From Fictibacillus terranigra (GTDB lineage Bacteria; Bacillota; Bacilli; Bacillales; Fictibacillaceae): a stretch of 64,000 bases of DNA. Shown here one piece after another: positions 1 through 9,354 of this stretch (the first letter of the stretch is position 1; each line of letters opens with the position of its first letter). The position numbers were made by a program, and so were the translations under genes. Below the pieces are notes generated by a model. That model made no database searches. It saw only the letters and a list, made by a program, of their open reading frames with translations, and was not told the origin of the DNA. The stretch is from the NCBI RefSeq assembly GCF_030412265.1, contig NZ_JAUHLN010000002.1, positions 682,001 through 746,000 on the forward strand. The letters run 5' to 3'.

Positions 1-1048
1 CCCGGCACTGGATCGCATATCCGTGACAGGAGATATCCTCTTGATGAGGAATGGCAATCACATCACCATGAAGCTGGTTCCCCTGCGCAATCAGGATCTG
101 TGTCTGGACGATATCAACGCCGGTAACCATTTCGGTTATCGTATGTTCTACTTGTACACGCGGATTTACTTCAATAAAATAGTATCTGCCGTCATCCGTA
201 ACGAGGAACTCTACCGTTCCAGCGTTTAAATAGTTGATATGTGTCATCAATTGAACAGCCGATTCGCATATTTCCTGCCTTAATTCCTTGCTGAGTGAAA
301 CACTTGGCGCCACTTCGACCACTTTTTGGTGCCTTCTCTGTACAGAGCAGTCCCTCTCGAACAAATGGACGATGTTAGCATCTGAGTCAGCAAGAATTTG
401 AACTTCGATATGCTTTGGCTTTTCTACAAATTTTTCGACATATACTTGATCCTCACCAAACGCAGCTTTCGCTTCTGATTTGGCTCTTTCGTAACCTTCC
501 GCCAGTGAATTCTCACTTCTAATGATCCGCATTCCTCTTCCGCCGCCGCCTAGAGAGGCCTTGATGATGATGGGATAACCATGTTCCCCGGCAAATGCCC
601 TTACTTCATCAAGGCTGTTCACCGGCCCGTCTGAGCCTGGAATAACGGGAAGCCCTGCACTAACAGCAACTTCTCTTGCTTTCACTTTATCACCGAACAT
701 AATAAGGTGCTCCTGCTTCGGTCCGATAAATGTAATATTTTCTTCAGCGCAGCGCTTTGCAAAATGGATGTTCTCCGATAAGAACCCATAGCCGGGGTGA
801 ATAGCGTCGATCCCGTTCCTTTTTGCAATGGCGATAATACCTTCAATGTCCAAATAAGCATCAATCGGTTTTTTACCTTCTCCAACCAAATAGGCTTCAT
901 CTGCTTTGTATCGATGATAGGAACCTGAATCTTCCTTGGAGTAAATCGCTACCGTACGGATTCCCAGCTCAGTACATGCGCGAAAAATGCGGATGGCAAT
1001 TTCTCCGCGGTTTGCAACTAAAATTTTTCTGATTTGCTGTTGTGACAT
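1..1048 (-). CDS. pyc: Pyruvate carboxylase, N-terminal part (runs off the window)
   Basis: Pyruvate carboxylase makes oxaloacetate from pyruvate and bicarbonate using ATP and biotin, refilling the TCA cycle in the cytoplasm. Only the first 349 codons are here, covering the biotin-carboxylase domain. Visible are the N-terminal motif KILVANRGEIAIR, the ATP-grasp glycine loop GGGGRGM (residues about 167-173), a DCSVQRRHQKVVE stretch and EVNPRVQVEHT near the left edge. The transferase and biotin-carrier domains lie outside. Start ATG at 1048 follows a GGGAGAG ribosome site. An acetyl-CoA carboxylase AccC subunit would look alike over this stretch, but ftsW immediately upstream matches the B. subtilis ftsW-pycA order. 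Confidence 0.93.
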   Translation of the reverse strand, partial: MSQQQIRKILVANRGEIAIRIFRACTELGIRTVAIYSKEDSGSYHRYKADEAYLVGEGKKPIDAYLDIEGIIAIAKRNGIDAIHPGYGFLSENIHFAKRCAEENITFIGPKQEHLIMFGDKVKAREVAVSAGLPVIPGSDGPVNSLDEVRAFAGEHGYPIIIKASLGGGGRGMRIIRSENSLAEGYERAKSEAKAAFGEDQVYVEKFVEKPKHIEVQILADSDANIVHLFERDCSVQRRHQKVVEVAPSVSLSKELRQEICESAVQLMTHINYLNAGTVEFLVTDDGRYYFIEVNPRVQVEHTITEMVTGVDIVQTQILIAQGNQLHGDVIAIPHQEDISCHGYAIQCR

Positions 1049-1078
1049 CGGTATCTCTCCCTCTAATTATTCCTGGAA

Positions 1079-2236
1079 TTACACCGCGTGAAGTTTCCCT
1101 TTTGCAGGTGCAGATTCCGGCTTCTGATGCTTTCTTTTATAATTAACATGACAGGAAATATTGACTAAAATCCCCATGGAAATTAACAACAAGACTAGAG
1201 ATGAACCACCATACGATATAAAAGGCAAAGGGACACCTGTAATGGGCAGCAGACCGATGGCAGCCCCCAGATTAACGCAGGATTGGATTCCAACCATCCC
1301 TGATATTCCAAAAGCAAGCAGGCTTCCATAAGTATCCCTGCTCCTTAGGCCGGTAATGAATCCTTTAATTACGACAAAGCCGATCAACCCGATAATCAGC
1401 GCGACTCCCCAAAAGCCAAGCTCTTCTGCTATGACAGCTATGATGAAGTCCGTATGGGGCTCTGGAAGAAAACCATACTTCTGAATACTCTGGCCAAGCC
1501 CGTTACCGGAAACGCCTCCAGAACCAATGGCCAAATATGAATTGACGAGCTGGAAACCGTCACCTTGAGGATCTTTGAAAGGTTCATAAGCTGCCGTAAA
1601 GCGTGATTTCTGCTCTTTCGTTAAAACCTGTGAACCAAGTCCAATAATCAGAAGTGCTGATGTAATCAGGATCAGTTTATGGCCTGGCTTCATTCCTGAA
1701 CTTAGAATAATGATGCCCGTAGTCGCAGCAATAATCAGCCCGGTGCCTAAATCCGGCTGTTTCATGATTAAAATAAACATGACAGCAAATACGCTCAAAG
1801 GCGGAGCACTTGCCGCAAAGTTTTCGAGCTTGTCCTGTTTTTTTGAAAAGATCGCTGCAAGGTAAATCGCAAGTCCAAGTTTTACAAATTCTGCCGGCTG
1901 GAAACCGACAGGTCCTATGTATATCCAGCTCTGTGCGTTGTTTGTTGTTTTTCCGATAAACAAAACCGCGATGAGCAGCATGATGGATCCGAAAACAATG
2001 GGTACGATGAGTTTTTTATAGAGCTGATAGGGAATAATCATCGCAATCAAGAAACATACGAGGCCTGCACCTAAAAAAATAAACTGCCGAATAAAGAAGT
2101 AATTGCTGGAATAGCCAAAACGGTTAATTGAGACAATGATGCTTGCGCTGTAAACCATGACAAGACCTATCCCGCACAGTGCCAAAATTGCAATTACTAG
2201 TGAATAATCGTAGTGCCGAAACATTTTCTTTAACAT
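1079..2236 (-). CDS. ftsW: Lipid II polymerase / division protein FtsW
   Basis: SEDS-family integral membrane glycosyltransferase that polymerises lipid II into septal peptidoglycan with its partner class B PBP. The 385 residues form about ten hydrophobic helices. Family motifs seen are MVYSAS in the first helix, HTDFIIAVIAEELGF in the large outside loop, and PLPFISYGGSS near the C-terminus. The size is usual for FtsW/RodA. The ATG is preceded by AAGGA. It sits 30 bp before pyc and downstream of ylaN, as in B. subtilis, which favours FtsW over RodA or SpoVE. Confidence 0.93.
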   Translation of the reverse strand: MLKKMFRHYDYSLVIAILALCGIGLVMVYSASIIVSINRFGYSSNYFFIRQFIFLGAGLVCFLIAMIIPYQLYKKLIVPIVFGSIMLLIAVLFIGKTTNNAQSWIYIGPVGFQPAEFVKLGLAIYLAAIFSKKQDKLENFAASAPPLSVFAVMFILIMKQPDLGTGLIIAATTGIIILSSGMKPGHKLILITSALLIIGLGSQVLTKEQKSRFTAAYEPFKDPQGDGFQLVNSYLAIGSGGVSGNGLGQSIQKYGFLPEPHTDFIIAVIAEELGFWGVALIIGLIGFVVIKGFITGLRSRDTYGSLLAFGISGMVGIQSCVNLGAAIGLLPITGVPLPFISYGGSSLVLLLISMGILVNISCHVNYKRKHQKPESAPAKGKLHAV

Positions 2237-2365
2237 TATCTTACATCCTTTATGTAGTCTTTTCCCTAACAGTAGTTCGTATATAAAACTTCCTTTCCCT
2301 CTGTATGATAAAGTTAAAAATATTTTAACACAACTTTGTAAAATGCTCCTGAAATTGAACGGATC

Positions 2366-2405
2366 ATATAAAAAAACTCAAACCATTCCAATAACGGTTT
2401 GAGTT
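2366..2405 (-). terminator. Rho-independent terminator after ylaN
   Basis: Arms AACTCAAACC (2375-2384) and GGTTTGAGTT (2396-2405). On the minus strand the stem is followed by a run of T. It lies just past the ylaN stop. Confidence 0.85.
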
Positions 2406-2410
2406 ATCTA

Positions 2411-2692
2411 TTATTTCCGCATTGAAGCTTCATGCAAAGCGGAGAGCTGACGTTCAAGTGATTCCAGCAAGCCCTTGCCATCTGCCTCATCAACGAGGTT
2501 GAGCCTTACTGCAAAATCAATCTCCCGTGAGAGTCCGAACATTTGTGTATCAAGCACTTCCTCATAGAGGGGACATTGCGGCATCGTCAGGTTTTCCATC
2601 TGCACCTCAATTAATTTCAGTATTTTTGCAGCATCCGCCTGTAGCAGTTCAAATGCCTTTTCTCGATGTCCTGTTGCCATCTCAGGTGACAA
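2411..2692 (-). CDS. ylaN: YlaN family protein
   Basis: Small, conserved, mostly helical cytoplasmic protein of 93 residues. In B. subtilis YlaN is tied to iron homeostasis and is reported to bind and antagonise Fur. The core from [20 protein letters not shown] through [25 protein letters not shown] is characteristic of the family. The chosen start is a TTG at 2692 because GGAGGG stands about 7 bases upstream. An ATG four codons further in has no better site. It lies just upstream of ftsW but is separated from it by a terminator. Confidence 0.9.
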   Translation of the reverse strand: MSPEMATGHREKAFELLQADAAKILKLIEVQMENLTMPQCPLYEEVLDTQMFGLSREIDFAVRLNLVDEADGKGLLESLERQLSALHEASMRK

Positions 2693-2837
2693 AATAATCC
2701 CTCCGTTCTACTTGGCTTTCTACTCTTTAATATATCGTTTGACAGCTAAAAAATCAACATATTACAGTATGAACTCTATTCATGATAGAATAGACATGGA
2801 AAAAATTTAACTTTACATCAAATAGGAGCATGGTAAA

Positions 2838-3335
2838 ATGGATTTTATTTTAGAACTAAAAGGAAAAGTTAGGTATAATCTTTCAATGGATCCCGGCGTA
2901 TTTATCTTCGATGACAGGAAATTTGATCTTACGACATACTTTGATGACAAGGAATCCTTAGAAAGTGAAGAAGAGAAATATTTAAAAGCAGTTTCTTCCC
3001 ACTGGGACAAAGAGATTATTGAAGGATCCGCTCCTCCAGAGAAAAAACCATCATCCAGGAAGTCACTAAAGGAGACCATTGCTACGGGCACTTTTGGCAT
3101 CGGCTTCGGACATTTTATCAAGAATGCTGAACCCGATGCATCTGCCTCCCATATTGAAATCCATACAGAGAACGGCGTGGAAGAGATCACTCTCGAAGAC
3201 GGGCTGAAGGCTGTGTTAGGTTTTTCATTAAACGGAAAACCCTTAAAGGAAGACGGGCCCGTTCATTTCTATTTCGGTGATGGAAGAAATAAAGAAATTC
3301 CTATTAAAAACATCAGAAGCTTTATTATAAAATAA
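2838..3335 (+). CDS. ylaL: YlaL-like protein of unknown function
   Basis: 165-residue soluble protein, divergent from ylaN and convergent with phoH, which is the position of ylaL in B. subtilis. It opens with MDFILELKGKVRYNLSMDPGVFIFDDRKFDLTTYF-type sequence (a beta-rich start containing DPGVFIFDDRK), then an acidic linker and a basic, Gly-rich middle (IATGTFGIGFGHF). No catalytic motif is evident. The start ATG follows AATAGGAGCATGGTAAA. The name rests on position and N-terminal similarity; the function is not inferred. The glutaminase gene that sits between ylaL and ylaN in B. subtilis is absent here. Confidence 0.72.
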   Translation: MDFILELKGKVRYNLSMDPGVFIFDDRKFDLTTYFDDKESLESEEEKYLKAVSSHWDKEIIEGSAPPEKKPSSRKSLKETIATGTFGIGFGHFIKNAEPDASASHIEIHTENGVEEITLEDGLKAVLGFSLNGKPLKEDGPVHFYFGDGRNKEIPIKNIRSFIIK

Positions 3336-3357
3336 ACCTGCCGCGGCAGGTTTATTT
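3330..3357. terminator. Bidirectional terminator between ylaL and phoH
   Basis: Near-perfect hairpin: AAATAAACCTGCC and its complement around a GC centre, with A/T runs on both sides. It serves both convergent genes. Confidence 0.88.
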
Positions 3358-3374
3358 CTTTGGTTATCCATCTT

Positions 3375-4706
3375 CTAAAGCAAGTCGGCAGCCAGCTGAG
3401 CGAGGCTTGAGCGCTCTCCTTTTTCAAGCTTTACATGACCGCTGATGCTCTGATCCTTAAATTTTTCAACCACATAAGTCAGGCCGTTCGTAAATTCATC
3501 GAGGTAAGGGTGATCGATCTGTTTAGGATCGCCTAAAAGGATCACCTTGCTCCCTTCTCCTACCCTTGTTAAAATCGTTTTCACTTCATGTTTCGTAAGG
3601 TTTTGAGCTTCATCTATAATGATGAACTGATCGGGCAAACTTCGCCCCCTGATATACGTGAGCGCCTCTACATGGATTGAGCCGATGCCTGCAAGGATTT
3701 TTTCCAATTCCCCTTGTTTTTTAGCATTAAACAAATATTCAAGATTGTCATAGATCGGCTGCATCCACGGTTTTAGCTTTTCGTCCTTTTCACCAGGAAG
3801 ATATCCGATGTCTTTCCCAACAGGTACAATTGGCCGTGCAATAAAGAGTTTAATGTACTTTTTCAAATCCTCGGTCTGCAAAAGCCCTGCTGCAAGGGTT
3901 AAGAGGGTTTTGCCCGTCCCCGCTTTGCCGATCAGTGTGACGAGATGGACATCCTTGCGCAAAAGCAGCTCTATCGCCATTTTTTGCTGAACATTCCTGG
4001 GTTTTATTCCCCAGATGGAATCCCCTTCAAATAACAGAGGTTTTAGTTTCTTTCCGTTATCTTCTACCCTGGCAAGCGCTGAGACCGAACTTCTATACAT
4101 GTCTTTCATAATGACAAATTGATGAGGATAGAAGGAGTGGTTAGCGATCTCCAAAACAGGAAGCTCCTGTTTTTCATAAAATTTATCCAGCAGCTCACTG
4201 TTCACGTATATTTCCTTATAGCCTAAATACGTTTGCTCATCTCGATCCACCACACGGTCACTGAGAAAATCTTCGGCTTGAATACCAAGTGCATCCGCTT
4301 TGACCCTCACGAGCACATCTTTGCTTACCAGAATCACTTGTTTGCTGTTCTCTTTTCCTTTTTCCTCGTTTAATAAATTTAATGACACAGCCAATATTCT
4401 GTTATCATTGGTTGGTTCAGCAAAGGTCTCCTGAAGCCTTTTAAAAGAGCGGTGATTAAGTTCAACCCTCAATATTCCCCCATTTTCAAGCGGGACGTTT
4501 TCATGGAGCTTTCCTTTTACCCTAAGTTTATCGATCAGCCTTGATACTTCCCGTGCATTTCTTCCGATTTCGTCCATGTACCTTTTTTTTGAATCCACTT
4601 CCTCGAGCACGATTGCTGGAATGACGACCTCATGATTACCAAATGAGAAAATTGAATAGGGATCCTGTAAAAGAACATTCGTATCAAGGACATATATTTT
4701 ATTCAA
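3375..4706 (-). CDS. phoH: PhoH family protein with PIN domain (PhoH2)
   Basis: Two-domain PhoH2 protein of 443 residues. Such proteins are proposed RNA helicase/RNases acting in the cytoplasm. Residues 1 to about 140 are a PIN nuclease domain with acidic residues at KIYVLDTNVLLQDP and later DRILAVSLN-type strands. The C-terminal half is the PhoH ATPase with Walker A GKAGTGKT and Walker B FIIIDEAQN, followed by GDPKQIDHP. It matches B. subtilis YlaK in length and position. It is convergent with ylaL and divergent from ylaJ. Confidence 0.92.
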   Translation of the reverse strand: MNKIYVLDTNVLLQDPYSIFSFGNHEVVIPAIVLEEVDSKKRYMDEIGRNAREVSRLIDKLRVKGKLHENVPLENGGILRVELNHRSFKRLQETFAEPTNDNRILAVSLNLLNEEKGKENSKQVILVSKDVLVRVKADALGIQAEDFLSDRVVDRDEQTYLGYKEIYVNSELLDKFYEKQELPVLEIANHSFYPHQFVIMKDMYRSSVSALARVEDNGKKLKPLLFEGDSIWGIKPRNVQQKMAIELLLRKDVHLVTLIGKAGTGKTLLTLAAGLLQTEDLKKYIKLFIARPIVPVGKDIGYLPGEKDEKLKPWMQPIYDNLEYLFNAKKQGELEKILAGIGSIHVEALTYIRGRSLPDQFIIIDEAQNLTKHEVKTILTRVGEGSKVILLGDPKQIDHPYLDEFTNGLTYVVEKFKDQSISGHVKLEKGERSSLAQLAADLL

Positions 4707-4897
4707 ACGTACACAGCCTCCTGACTATTGATTTTCTATGTTTTGGCAGTGTTAATGAATGATGAACGCATGCAGACCGGCCTCACTGATAGATCATAAG
4801 CCGGGACGGACTATAGTTAAATGTATGAACTTTTGAATAAAGATAGACGAAAACACAGAAAATAACGGAAAAGAACACGACTGAAAGGATGAAATAA

Positions 4898-5518
4898 TTG
4901 AAAACGCTAAGGATGTTGGCCATCATGAGTTCACTCTTGCTGCTTTTTGCTTGCAACTACAATAACAATAAAAGCGCCGAACAGACAGATAATCATGCTC
5001 CTCGATTAACAAAGGTAAATCAAACCGCCAATAATAACGGACAAAGAGAAGCACGAAGAAACTCTCAGCAGGTTTCTCGGCATCTTGTCGGAATCGCAAC
5101 AGGTATACCTGGCGTAGAAGATGCCACCGCAGTAGCGCTCGGAAGGTACGCCGTTGTGGGAATTGACGTGGACTCCAAGCTGGACGCCTCGAGGACGGGG
5201 ACGATTAAATATTCTGTAGCAGAAGCTTTAAAAAAGGATCCGTATGGGGCTAACGCTTTAGTTACTGCAGATCCTGACACTGTGCAGCGACTAAGGGGAA
5301 TGGCAAGTGAAATCAGACGAGGCCATCCGATCGGAGGAATACTCAATGAGCTTGCAGCGATTGTTGGAAGATTAATGCCGCAGGTTCCAAACCGAACGAA
5401 TTCTGTTAAACCCGCTCCTACAGAAACCAATAACAGCCAGATTTCTGATCAAGAAAACAAAAGGCTCAATAATCAACAGCAAAAACAAGCAAAAACGACC
5501 AAGAATCAGCAGCAATAA
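4898..5518 (+). CDS. ylaJ: YhcN/YlaJ-family sporulation lipoprotein
   Basis: 206-residue exported lipoprotein. The N-terminus has a short hydrophobic segment ending in the lipobox LLFAC (Cys at about residue 19), so it should be lipidated outside the membrane. The central part (HLVGIATGIPGVEDATAVALGRYAVVGIDVD) is the YhcN/YlaJ domain found in forespore and germination lipoproteins. The C-terminal about 45 residues are low-complexity Gln/Asn/Lys. The start is a TTG behind GAAAGGATG. It sits in the usual phoH-ylaJ-ylaI order. Confidence 0.88.
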   Translation: MKTLRMLAIMSSLLLLFACNYNNNKSAEQTDNHAPRLTKVNQTANNNGQREARRNSQQVSRHLVGIATGIPGVEDATAVALGRYAVVGIDVDSKLDASRTGTIKYSVAEALKKDPYGANALVTADPDTVQRLRGMASEIRRGHPIGGILNELAAIVGRLMPQVPNRTNSVKPAPTETNNSQISDQENKRLNNQQQKQAKTTKNQQQ

Positions 5519-5525
5519 GTTATAA

Positions 5526-5552
5526 ACCCCGCTCTTGCCGAGCGGGGTTTTT
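5526..5552 (+). terminator. Terminator after ylaJ
   Basis: ACCCCGCT / AGCGGGGT stem with an 7-base loop, followed by TTTTT. Confidence 0.9.
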
Positions 5553-5636
5553 GCATGTAAATAGTTATTTATTAGTGTTTACCTCTTCTTCTTTGATATA
5601 ATGACTTTAACACCAAAAAGACAGAGGTGATTATCT

Positions 5637-5837
5637 ATGCGAGTAAAGTGTGTGCTATGTGACACCATCCAATCCATTGAAGATCGATCCTCACTGGCTA
5701 AACGGCTGAGAAACAGGCCTATCCACACGTACATGTGTGACCGATGCCAGGAGAGGATTACTGATAAAACGAATAAGAGAATCGCAACCGGAAACTTTAT
5801 GCTATACAGGACTCCTGCTAAAGAGAATGAATGGTAA
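5637..5837 (+). CDS. ylaI: YlaI-like zinc-ribbon protein
   Basis: 66-residue protein with two CxxC knuckles (CVLCDTIQSIED near the start and CDRCQERI at about residues 38-45), as in the YlaI (DUF2197) family. It is probably a small zinc-binding protein; the role is unknown. A TATAAT -10 element stands about 35 bases upstream (TTTGATATAATG) and AGAGGTG provides the ribosome site. Its place between ylaJ and the ylaH/typA group matches B. subtilis. Confidence 0.83.
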   Translation: MRVKCVLCDTIQSIEDRSSLAKRLRNRPIHTYMCDRCQERITDKTNKRIATGNFMLYRTPAKENEW

Positions 5838-5992
5838 GCTGATGCTGCCGGTTCTAGGGCCGGCATGCTATATGGCTTTGCCTGATGACCTCACGATTTG
5901 TCGCAGGAATATTGGGCTTCACGCTTTCCATTCCCCCGAGTTTTCCCCCCTGACTGATATTACTCGTTTTTTATTCTCCTATCCTTTAAGCT

Positions 5993-6026
5993 AAAAAAAG
6001 AGCCATGAACACGGTATGTTCATGAC
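5993..6026 (-). terminator. Terminator of the leftward ylaH-type operon
   Basis: Inverted repeat CCATGAACA ... TGTTCATGA, followed on the minus strand by a run of seven T. Confidence 0.8.
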
Positions 6027-6046
6027 TCGAAATCAAAAGAAATAAT

Positions 6047-6316
6047 CTAATTGTACTTCGGCTCTGCTTCTATCGATTCCCAAAGAGCGTCAATATAGTC
6101 GCAGGGGAATTTTTTATGATGCTGAGAATCCCCGATCTTGTAATCCACTTCATAACTGCCATCGATCATGCATACCGCTATGTGTTCTACCCCGTGGTCC
6201 TCCCGAAGGATTTCATCGAAAAAACGAAGGGTATCTGCGGCAGCCTGGTCATCTGTTCTTTGTTCTGCCACCTTTTTAATACTTAGCCAATTGTAAAGCG
6301 CATCCTGAAAAGTCAT
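6047..6316 (-). CDS. Conserved small protein of unknown function
   Basis: 89 residues, acidic, no membrane segment and no motif I recognise. An N-terminal helical half (FQDALYNWLSIKKVAEQ) is followed by a beta-like half (HIAVCMIDGSYEVDYKIGD). ATG follows AAGGAGTTTCT. It begins 9 bp after the YlaH-like gene, so the two are probably co-transcribed and end at the hairpin around 6,000. I do not assign a function. Confidence 0.75.
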   Translation of the reverse strand: MTFQDALYNWLSIKKVAEQRTDDQAAADTLRFFDEILREDHGVEHIAVCMIDGSYEVDYKIGDSQHHKKFPCDYIDALWESIEAEPKYN

Positions 6317-6325
6317 AGAAACTCC

Positions 6326-6661
6326 TTATAGGTGTTCGGCTTTATTTTTTTTGCTCTGGTGCAGCCTGATTTTATAAATAATCAAAACGGCTGCGGCACA
6401 TAAGAGGCCCTCGGCAACCGGCAGGCCGATTCCGAAAAAGGTAAGCGGAAAACAGCCCAATATTAAAAGAATATAGATGACTGCAGATTTAAGCAGAGGG
6501 AGCTTTTTAGCAAATCCAAGCTGATAGACAAGAATGGTCAATATTGTAATGACTAGATACAAAAGAAAAAAACCTGCTACAGGATGTTCGTTTATTCCTA
6601 ATAGAAGCGCGATGGGTGAAGAATCTTCACCCGTCGCAGACATTACTTTTTTATCATCCAC
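6326..6661 (-). CDS. ylaH: YlaH-like membrane protein
   Basis: 111 residues with about three transmembrane helices (HPVAGFFLLYLVITILTILV, LLKSAVIYILLILGCF and GLPVAEGLLCAAAVLIIYKI) and a basic cytoplasmic tail. The YVYQLGFAKKLPLLKS-like and LPVAEGL segments fit the YlaH family. Start is a GTG at 6661 behind GGTGG; an ATG six codons later is possible. It directly follows typA, as in B. subtilis. Function unknown. Confidence 0.75.
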   Translation of the reverse strand: MDDKKVMSATGEDSSPIALLLGINEHPVAGFFLLYLVITILTILVYQLGFAKKLPLLKSAVIYILLILGCFPLTFFGIGLPVAEGLLCAAAVLIIYKIRLHQSKKNKAEHL

Positions 6662-6684
6662 CGCTCACACCACCAGACGCAATC

Positions 6685-8523
6685 TTAGTTTTGCTTGGCC
6701 AATTTGTTTTTCTTAGTCGCACGTTCACGCTCACTTTTATCAAGGATTTTTTTGCGAAGACGTATGCTCTCCGGCGTAACTTCACAATACTCATCCTCGT
6801 TCAAATATTCAAGTGATTCTTCAAGAGACATAACACGAGGCTTTTTCATGCTGACCGTTTGATCTTTGTTAGCAGACCGCATGTTTGTCATCTGTTTTAC
6901 TTTGGTGATATTAACTGTAATATCATTTTCACGCGTATGTTCACCAACGATCATTCCTTCATAAACTTCAGTACCCGGCTCCACAAATATGGTTCCTCGG
7001 TCCTCAACGTTAATGATCCCGTATTGGCTCGCTTTGCCGTGTTCCATGGAGACGAGAACTCCTTGACGGCGTCCTCCCACTTGGCCCTGATGCATCGGCT
7101 GATAACTGTCAAACGTATGGTTCAAGATACCGTATCCTCTTGTCTGGGTTAAGAATTCAGTCGAATAACCAATTAATCCGCGGGCTGGGACCATGAACTC
7201 AAGTCTTACTTGACCTGAGCCGTTGTTAATCATGTTGAGCATTTCACCTTTTCGTGCCCCAAGCGATTCCATTACAGCGCCCGTATATTCTTCCGGCACA
7301 TCAATCTGAACACGCTCTACAGGCTCCGAACGAACTCCGTCAACCATACGTACGATAACTTCAGGTTTTGATACTTGAAGCTCATAGCCTTCCCTTCTCA
7401 TGTTTTCGATAAGAATGGATAGATGAAGCTCTCCGCGACCGGAAACAATCCAAGCATCCGGAGATTCAGTGTTATCTACACGGAGAGAAACATCCGTCTC
7501 TAATTGGGAGCGAAGGCGCTCTTCGATTTTTCTGGAAGTCACATATTTACCTTCACGGCCGGCAAATGGTGAATTATTAACAAGGAACGTCATTTTCAAT
7601 GTTGGCTCGTCGATTCTAAGTACTGGCAATGCTTCTTCCTGGTCCTCCGGACACACGGTTTCACCAACATTGATCTCTTCCATTCCTGATACAGCTACTA
7701 GATCACCGGATTTAGCTTCTTGGATTTCCACTCTTTTAAGTCCGAGGAAACCAAAGATTTTCGTTACGCGGAATTTTTTTACAGTACCGTCCAATTTCAT
7801 GAGTGAAACTGCTTGGCCTACCTGCATCGTACCTCGGAAAACACGGCCGATTCCGATACGGCCCAAGTAATCATTATAATCTAACAGAGAAACCTGGAAT
7901 TGAAGCGGTTCACCACTGTTATCAACCGGTGAAGGAATATTTTCAATGATTGAATCAAATAAAGCTTTCATGTTTTCATCTTGCTGATGAGGATCCGTGC
8001 TCGCGGTACCTTTGAGTGCAGAAGCATACACGACTGGGAATTCAAGCTGATCTTCATTGGCACCAAGCTCGATAAACAAATCAATGACTTCATCGACTAC
8101 TTCTTCAGGACGTGCAAAATCACGGTCAATTTTATTTACGACTACGATTGGAGTCAATTTTTGTTCAAGCGCTTTTTTCAGAACGAAACGAGTTTGCGGC
8201 ATACATCCTTCGTAAGCGTCTACGACTAAAAGGACACCATCGACCATTTTCATGATCCGCTCAACTTCACCGCCAAAATCGGCATGACCTGGTGTGTCCA
8301 TGATGTTAATGCGAGTACCTTCATAATTGATCGCTGTATTTTTTGCCAGGATCGTAATACCGCGTTCCTTTTCCAGATCGTTGGAATCCATTGCACGTTC
8401 ATTGACATGTTCGTTCGAACGGAAAGTCCCTGATTGGTGAAGCATTTGGTCCACGAGTGTTGTTTTCCCATGGTCAACGTGCGCGATAATCGCGATGTTT
8501 TTTATGTCTTTTCTCAAATTCAA
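6685..8523 (-). CDS. typA: Ribosome-associated translational GTPase TypA/BipA
   Basis: 612-residue GTPase of the EF-G superfamily that binds ribosomes and supports assembly and growth in the cold or under stress. G motifs are clear: GHVDHGKTTL (G1), MDTPGHADF (G3) and NKIDRD (G4). They are followed by the beta-barrel and alpha/beta domains and the BipA-specific C-terminus ending in a Lys-rich tail. The length equals B. subtilis TypA. Start is a TTG (MNLRKDIKNIAII) behind AAGGAG. The neighbours ylaH and ylaF support the name. Confidence 0.95.
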   Translation of the reverse strand: MNLRKDIKNIAIIAHVDHGKTTLVDQMLHQSGTFRSNEHVNERAMDSNDLEKERGITILAKNTAINYEGTRINIMDTPGHADFGGEVERIMKMVDGVLLVVDAYEGCMPQTRFVLKKALEQKLTPIVVVNKIDRDFARPEEVVDEVIDLFIELGANEDQLEFPVVYASALKGTASTDPHQQDENMKALFDSIIENIPSPVDNSGEPLQFQVSLLDYNDYLGRIGIGRVFRGTMQVGQAVSLMKLDGTVKKFRVTKIFGFLGLKRVEIQEAKSGDLVAVSGMEEINVGETVCPEDQEEALPVLRIDEPTLKMTFLVNNSPFAGREGKYVTSRKIEERLRSQLETDVSLRVDNTESPDAWIVSGRGELHLSILIENMRREGYELQVSKPEVIVRMVDGVRSEPVERVQIDVPEEYTGAVMESLGARKGEMLNMINNGSGQVRLEFMVPARGLIGYSTEFLTQTRGYGILNHTFDSYQPMHQGQVGGRRQGVLVSMEHGKASQYGIINVEDRGTIFVEPGTEVYEGMIVGEHTRENDITVNITKVKQMTNMRSANKDQTVSMKKPRVMSLEESLEYLNEDEYCEVTPESIRLRKKILDKSERERATKKNKLAKQN

Positions 8524-8701
8524 AATAATCTCTCCTTAAAAAATCCTATCTTTTTTCTTTATTAAATACCCAGAACCATCCTGGATCTTTATTTCTCTAT
8601 TGGAATTCAACTTTACTATTATACCACAAAGAACAACAATCTTTTTCTTTTTTAAAAAATTAGTTACACTATAGTTATCGTTTGTATGATTGGAGGACCT
8701 T

Positions 8702-8887
8702 ATGAAATTTGAAAATATTATCTTTTTGATCATTGCTGTGTTAACAACGTTCAGTATTGCTTTAATCGGAGTCGCTATCGGCCAGCATAGCTGGCTGATT
8801 GCCATCACTGCGATTATTGCCGTGTTTTTCTTAATGGGGCTTGGTTTTTCACTGAAAAAAAGATTCAGGGAAAGAAATCAGGCTTAG
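8702..8887 (+). CDS. ylaF: YlaF-like two-helix membrane protein
   Basis: 61 residues with two hydrophobic helices (IIFLIIAVLTTFSIALIGVA and WLIAITAIIAVFFLMGL) and a basic end. The ATG at 8702 is chosen because GGAGG lies five bases upstream; the in-frame ATG at 8690 would overlap that site. It is divergent from typA, the ylaF position in B. subtilis. It overlaps the convergent GNAT gene by four bases. Function unknown. Confidence 0.78.
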   Translation: MKFENIIFLIIAVLTTFSIALIGVAIGQHSWLIAITAIIAVFFLMGLGFSLKKRFRERNQA

Positions 8888-9354
8888 TCTGAGAGGACTT
8901 TAACAAATTTTATATATTCTTTTCCCTTTTCATCAGATTCTAGTCCCGCCTGCTCAAATCCAAGTTGATTCAAGAATCGGAGCCAGGCTTCATTTCCAGA
9001 AGGACAAGCGGAAAACAATACAGGACTTTGCTTTTTGACAATGGACGAAATTTCCTCAATGATCTTTCGTGCATATCCTTGTTTTCTTTTTACGGGATGA
9101 ATGACGATGCTGCCAAGCCACGGTTTTTGATTGGATGGAGCAGTGTATACGAGATACGCTGCTCCAATTTTTTGCTCTTCGTCACTCCAGATCAGCCATT
9201 CCCCGCCTGTCTCATCGTAACGGTGCAAATAGTCTTTCCACTGTTCATCTATTTCATTTCCTTTTAAACCTTCCTCTTTCATCCAAACAGGTGAGTGCCT
9301 GGCCATCTCAATAAAAAAACTCAAATCCTCATCCTTGAATTTCCTATTCTCCAT
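8884..9354 (-). CDS. GNAT-family acetyltransferase
   Basis: 156-residue Gcn5-like N-acetyltransferase; the substrate is not predictable. The acetyl-CoA site is visible as GSIVIHPVKRKQGYARKIIEEI, with a following LFSACPSGNEAWLRFLNQLGFE motif C/D. The start ATG at 9354 overlaps the end of the upstream inositol-phosphatase gene by 11 bases, suggesting translational coupling; a longer reading frame exists but would overlap that gene further. This gene is not part of the B. subtilis order. Confidence 0.82.
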   Translation of the reverse strand: MENRKFKDEDLSFFIEMARHSPVWMKEEGLKGNEIDEQWKDYLHRYDETGGEWLIWSDEEQKIGAAYLVYTAPSNQKPWLGSIVIHPVKRKQGYARKIIEEISSIVKKQSPVLFSACPSGNEAWLRFLNQLGFEQAGLESDEKGKEYIKFVKVLSD